64,000 nucleotides of DNA from Streptomyces sp. G44 (GTDB lineage Bacteria > Actinomycetota > Actinomycetes > Streptomycetales > Streptomycetaceae), in the NCBI RefSeq assembly GCF_016905445.1, contig NZ_JAFEXF010000009.1, forward strand, positions 1-64,000. Direction: 5' to 3'. Within the stretch, counting starts at the first letter, position 1. Each line of letters starts with the position of its first letter. Shown here one piece after another: positions 62,013 to 64,000 of the stretch. Position numbers and translations under genes: made by a program. Below the pieces are notes generated by a model. That model was not told the DNA's origin, searched no databases, and saw only the letters and a program-made list of their open reading frames with translations.

Positions 62013-63292
62013 GGGATCTCCACTGACAGGACTGTCGGGCCGCCCGGCGGGCTGGTGACCGTCAGTGTGCCACCGAGGACCGCGAGCCGGTCGGCGAGTC
62101 CGGTCAGGCCCGTGCCGCGGGCCGGGTCCGCGCCGCCGCGGCCGTCGTCGCGCACCTCGACGCGGAGGACTCCGTCGGTGTGCGCGGCGGTGACGCGGGC
62201 CCTGGTCGCGCCGCTGTGCCTGCCGACGTTCGCCAAGGCCTCGCGGACCGCGAAGTACCCGGCGGATTCGACGGGTTCGGGCAGCCTGGGCAGCGGTACG
62301 CCGTCCGTCTCCATGGTCACTGTCACGGGCACGGCGGAGCGGTCCGCCGCATCCTCTGTCGCCGCGGCGAGGCCGTAGTCGGTGAGGACCTGCGGATGGA
62401 TGCCGCGGATCAGCTCCCGCAGCTCGGTCAGGACCTGGCCCGCCTCGTCGTGCGCGGCGGCGAGCTGCCCGGCGAGGGCGCTGCCGGGCTCGGTGTCGAG
62501 CCGCGCCAGCCCCAGGCGCATCGTGAGCGCCACCAGCCGCTGCTGCGCCCCGTCGTGCAGGTCCCGCTCGATCCGCCGCCGCTCCGCCTCGAATGCGTCG
62601 ACCAGCCGGGCCCGCGAGCGGGTCACCTCGGCGAGGCTCGCGGCGAGTTCGGACTCCCGCGGGGCGAGCAGGAGGCGGGCGAACGCGGCGCGGGCGGCGG
62701 CGTACGCGCCGAGCGGATACGCGAGGGCGGCGAGCAGGAGCGGGCCGAGGAGCGCGGTCCCGCAGGCCGCCGGGTAGGCGTCGACGACCCACAGCTTGGC
62801 GGGGCGGATGTCGTGGCCCGGGCCGCCGGTGGCGGCGAGGTGCGCGGGGGCGGCGAGGAGGAGGGCGGGGAGCGCGACGGTGGCCGCCAGGACGAGGAGG
62901 TCCAGGGGCCACAGGACGAGGGCGAACAGGGCGGCGTGGGCGAGCTCGCGCCAGGTGGCCTGCTCCGTCAGGCGGAGCCGGAACCAGGCGTGGATGCCGG
63001 GGGCGGGCGGGGTGCGGTGGGGGGTGGGCGCCGGTTCGGGGTCGACGAGCAGCATGCGGCGGCGTTCCAGGGCGGCGACGGGAACGCCGGAGAAGGCGAG
63101 TGCGGCAAGGAGGGGGATGCCGATGAGTACGAGCGCCAGGGCCGCCGCCACGGCGGTCAGGGTGGCGCCGACGACGAGCACGGCGGCGCCGAGGAGGGCT
63201 CCGCCGAGCAGGTAGAGGGCGCTGCGCCAGGGAGCGCTGCTTCCCAGGTAGCGGTGCCGCCGCAGGCCTTTCCACACGCTGTCCTGAACCAT
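61928..63292 (-). CDS. NarL-type sensor histidine kinase (pair 2)
   Basis: This 454-residue kinase has several hydrophobic segments in the first 230 residues (LGGALLGAAVLVVGATLTAV, ALVLIGIPLLAALAF). The phosphoacceptor region reads IERDLHDGAQQRLVALTM, and the ATPase domain has REALANVGRHSGATRA and RDDGRGGADPARGTGLTGLA. The folded part ends near SVEIPCQA; what follows is a Pro/His/Arg tail encoded through the G tract. ATG 63292 (MVQDSVWKGL) gives a normal N-terminus; the frame stays open upstream through repeats to an ATG at 63529. Confidence 0.88.
   Translation of the reverse strand: MVQDSVWKGLRRHRYLGSSAPWRSALYLLGGALLGAAVLVVGATLTAVAAALALVLIGIPLLAALAFSGVPVAALERRRMLLVDPEPAPTPHRTPPAPGIHAWFRLRLTEQATWRELAHAALFALVLWPLDLLVLAATVALPALLLAAPAHLAATGGPGHDIRPAKLWVVDAYPAACGTALLGPLLLAALAYPLGAYAAARAAFARLLLAPRESELAASLAEVTRSRARLVDAFEAERRRIERDLHDGAQQRLVALTMRLGLARLDTEPGSALAGQLAAAHDEAGQVLTELRELIRGIHPQVLTDYGLAAATEDAADRSAVPVTVTMETDGVPLPRLPEPVESAGYFAVREALANVGRHSGATRARVTAAHTDGVLRVEVRDDGRGGADPARGTGLTGLADRLAVLGGTLTVTSPPGGPTVLSVEIPCQAHPHPPPPPPTPPRPRPRRQPPPHA
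61976..61994. repeat. 19-nt G homopolymer at the kinase/regulator junction
   Basis: An uninterrupted run of 19 G (19 C on the coding strand) lies in the last codons of the kinase gene and in the possible proline leader of the response regulator. Such long homopolymers are rare even in GC-rich genomes and are prone to slippage during replication and to sequencing error. Confidence 0.95.
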
Positions 63293-63332
63293 GGGGTTCA
63301 CGGTAGGGGCGGTGGGGTGGGTTGCAGGGTGT

Positions 63333-63368
63333 GGGTGGTGTGGCTGGTGCGGGTGGTGTGGCTGGTGC
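63333..63368. repeat. Two 18-bp tandem repeats upstream of kinase pair 2
   Basis: GGGTGGTGTGGCTGGTGC occurs twice in a row (63333-63350 and 63351-63368), with partial copies around. If the long kinase start were used, it would encode His/Pro repeats. More likely it is upstream non-coding DNA. Confidence 0.85.
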
Positions 63369-63579
63369 GGGTGCGCGGGTGCCCGGGTGGGCGCCTCGGC
63401 TCGGTTGTGGGGCGGGGCCGCGGGGGTATGTCCGTGCTCGCCATCTCGGCGCGGGCGCATTGTCGCTTCGGGGCCCAGATGACCACCCCTGTGCTCCGCG
63501 CGCACATACCCCCACGTCCCCTCGGGCACGCGGGCGACCGCGGGCCGTCGTCGCCTGCTCTACGGCCCCGGCGCGGCTG

Positions 63580-64000
63580 TCAGAACTTGACGTCCGAGCA
63601 GGCGTAGAACGCGTTCGCCGTGTCCGCCACCGTCCAGACCGCGACGATCACGTGGTGCCCGCTGCGGCCGCCGGGGATCGTGCCGCTGTGCGAGAGCGTC
63701 GCGGGCGGCTGCTGGCTGTTGTACGGGACGCTGAGGAACGGCGTGGTGTCCAGGGCGGCCCTGGTCACCGGCTTGCTGTCGTCCCAGCCCTGCTTGGTGA
63801 TGTAGTACTTGAAGTCCGTGGTGCGGTGCCGGGCGGTGAACTGCCAGCGGAACGTGTAGTTCTGTCCGCCGCTCACCTGGGTCGCGGGCCACGCCCCGCC
63901 GTTCGGCGTCTTCGGCGAGTTGAGCTGGTTGAAGCCCGCTATGCCCGCCGAACAGATCTTGCCGTCCGCCGGTCCCCCGGCGGGGAAGCCCTTGAGTCCC
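63580..64000 (-). CDS. AA10 lytic polysaccharide monooxygenase (chitin-binding protein), C-terminal part
   Basis: The frame is open to the window end, so the N-terminus with the copper-binding His is outside. The visible 139 residues have the AA10 end: DGKICSAGIAGFNQLNSP, YTFRWQFTARHRTTDFKYYI, TKQGWDDSKPVTRAALD, then the second copper-ligand region GRSGHHVIVAVWTVADTANA and FYACSDVKF at the C-terminus. These secreted enzymes oxidatively cut chitin or cellulose. It fits the GH20 hexosaminidase and glmS of the same window. Confidence 0.9.
   Translation of the reverse strand, partial: GLKGFPAGGPADGKICSAGIAGFNQLNSPKTPNGGAWPATQVSGGQNYTFRWQFTARHRTTDFKYYITKQGWDDSKPVTRAALDTTPFLSVPYNSQQPPATLSHSGTIPGGRSGHHVIVAVWTVADTANAFYACSDVKF

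Noticed and set aside
61290..63515. A single 741-codon kinase-regulator fusion
   Set aside because: In this frame the kinase part is a shadow, and true kinase motifs are in another frame. Fusion would require a length change in the G tract, so it is reported as a possibility only.

Overview
This window looks like chromosomal DNA of a Streptomyces. GC content is very high, and third codon positions are almost all G or C. GTG and TTG starts are common, gene pairs often overlap by 4 nt (ATGA or GTGA), and leucine TTA codons are rare and sit in regulatory or accessory genes. As far as I can recall, the gene order follows the S. coelicolor neighbourhood that runs from leucine/acyl-CoA catabolism through des, glmS, adpA, orn and ceb to an AA10 chitin-binding protein. 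I see no insertion sequence, integrase, phage gene or CRISPR array.

Layout: (1) 0-5.7 kb holds a cut-off PucR-type regulator, an intergenic repeat array, a phosphatase-like protein, a CDF cation transporter, a TesB thioesterase, an acyl-CoA dehydrogenase and a TetR regulator. (2) 5.8-11.6 kb is a leucine/isovalerate catabolic operon: both subunits of a methylcrotonyl-CoA-type carboxylase, HMG-CoA lyase and a second acyl-CoA dehydrogenase. It is divergent from the TetR gene across a twin operator. (3) 11.65-15 kb is an iron-regulated desferrioxamine locus reduced to desE, desA and desC; desB and desD are absent. (4) 15-24 kb holds a secreted GH20 hexosaminidase, a DUF4429 protein, glmS, a universal stress protein, the developmental master regulator adpA (with a TTA codon), oligoribonuclease and tRNA-His. 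(5) 24-30 kb is the cebR/cebEFG/bglC cellobiose system with two CebR boxes, one of them covering the bglC start codon. (6) 30-38 kb is a two-component system and several small or hypothetical genes.

(7) 38-42.5 kb is the part I find most interesting. It is a three-gene operon: a Cas4/Dna2-like PD-(D/E)XK nuclease with a four-cysteine Fe-S signature, a 531-residue protein I do not recognise, and an SF1 helicase. The layout resembles a Dna2 enzyme split into separate polypeptides, and a tail-duplication remnant follows it. (8) 42.6-49.3 kb holds a TTA-containing gene that runs into a tRNA-Lys, a secreted metalloprotease, a GGDEF-EAL c-di-GMP enzyme, a luciferase-like oxidoreductase and a small coupled toxin-antitoxin candidate whose toxin also carries TTA. 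(9) 49.3-58.2 kb is an uptake and catabolism cluster: two Asp/Glu-racemase-superfamily proteins, a 2-hydroxyacid dehydrogenase, an amidase, a DUF3830 protein, an Ehu-type ABC importer and an IclR regulator. Its substrate cannot be read from the sequence. (10) 58.2-64 kb holds a second identical tRNA-Lys, a DedA protein, two convergent paralogous NarL-type two-component systems (one with a 19-nt G homopolymer at the kinase/regulator junction) and a cut-off AA10 polysaccharide monooxygenase.

Taken together, the window combines polymer and amino-acid scavenging (chitin, chitobiose, cellobiose, leucine, amides) with developmental control (AdpA, bldA-type TTA codons, c-di-GMP). All functions are inferred from motifs and neighbours. 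No searches were run.
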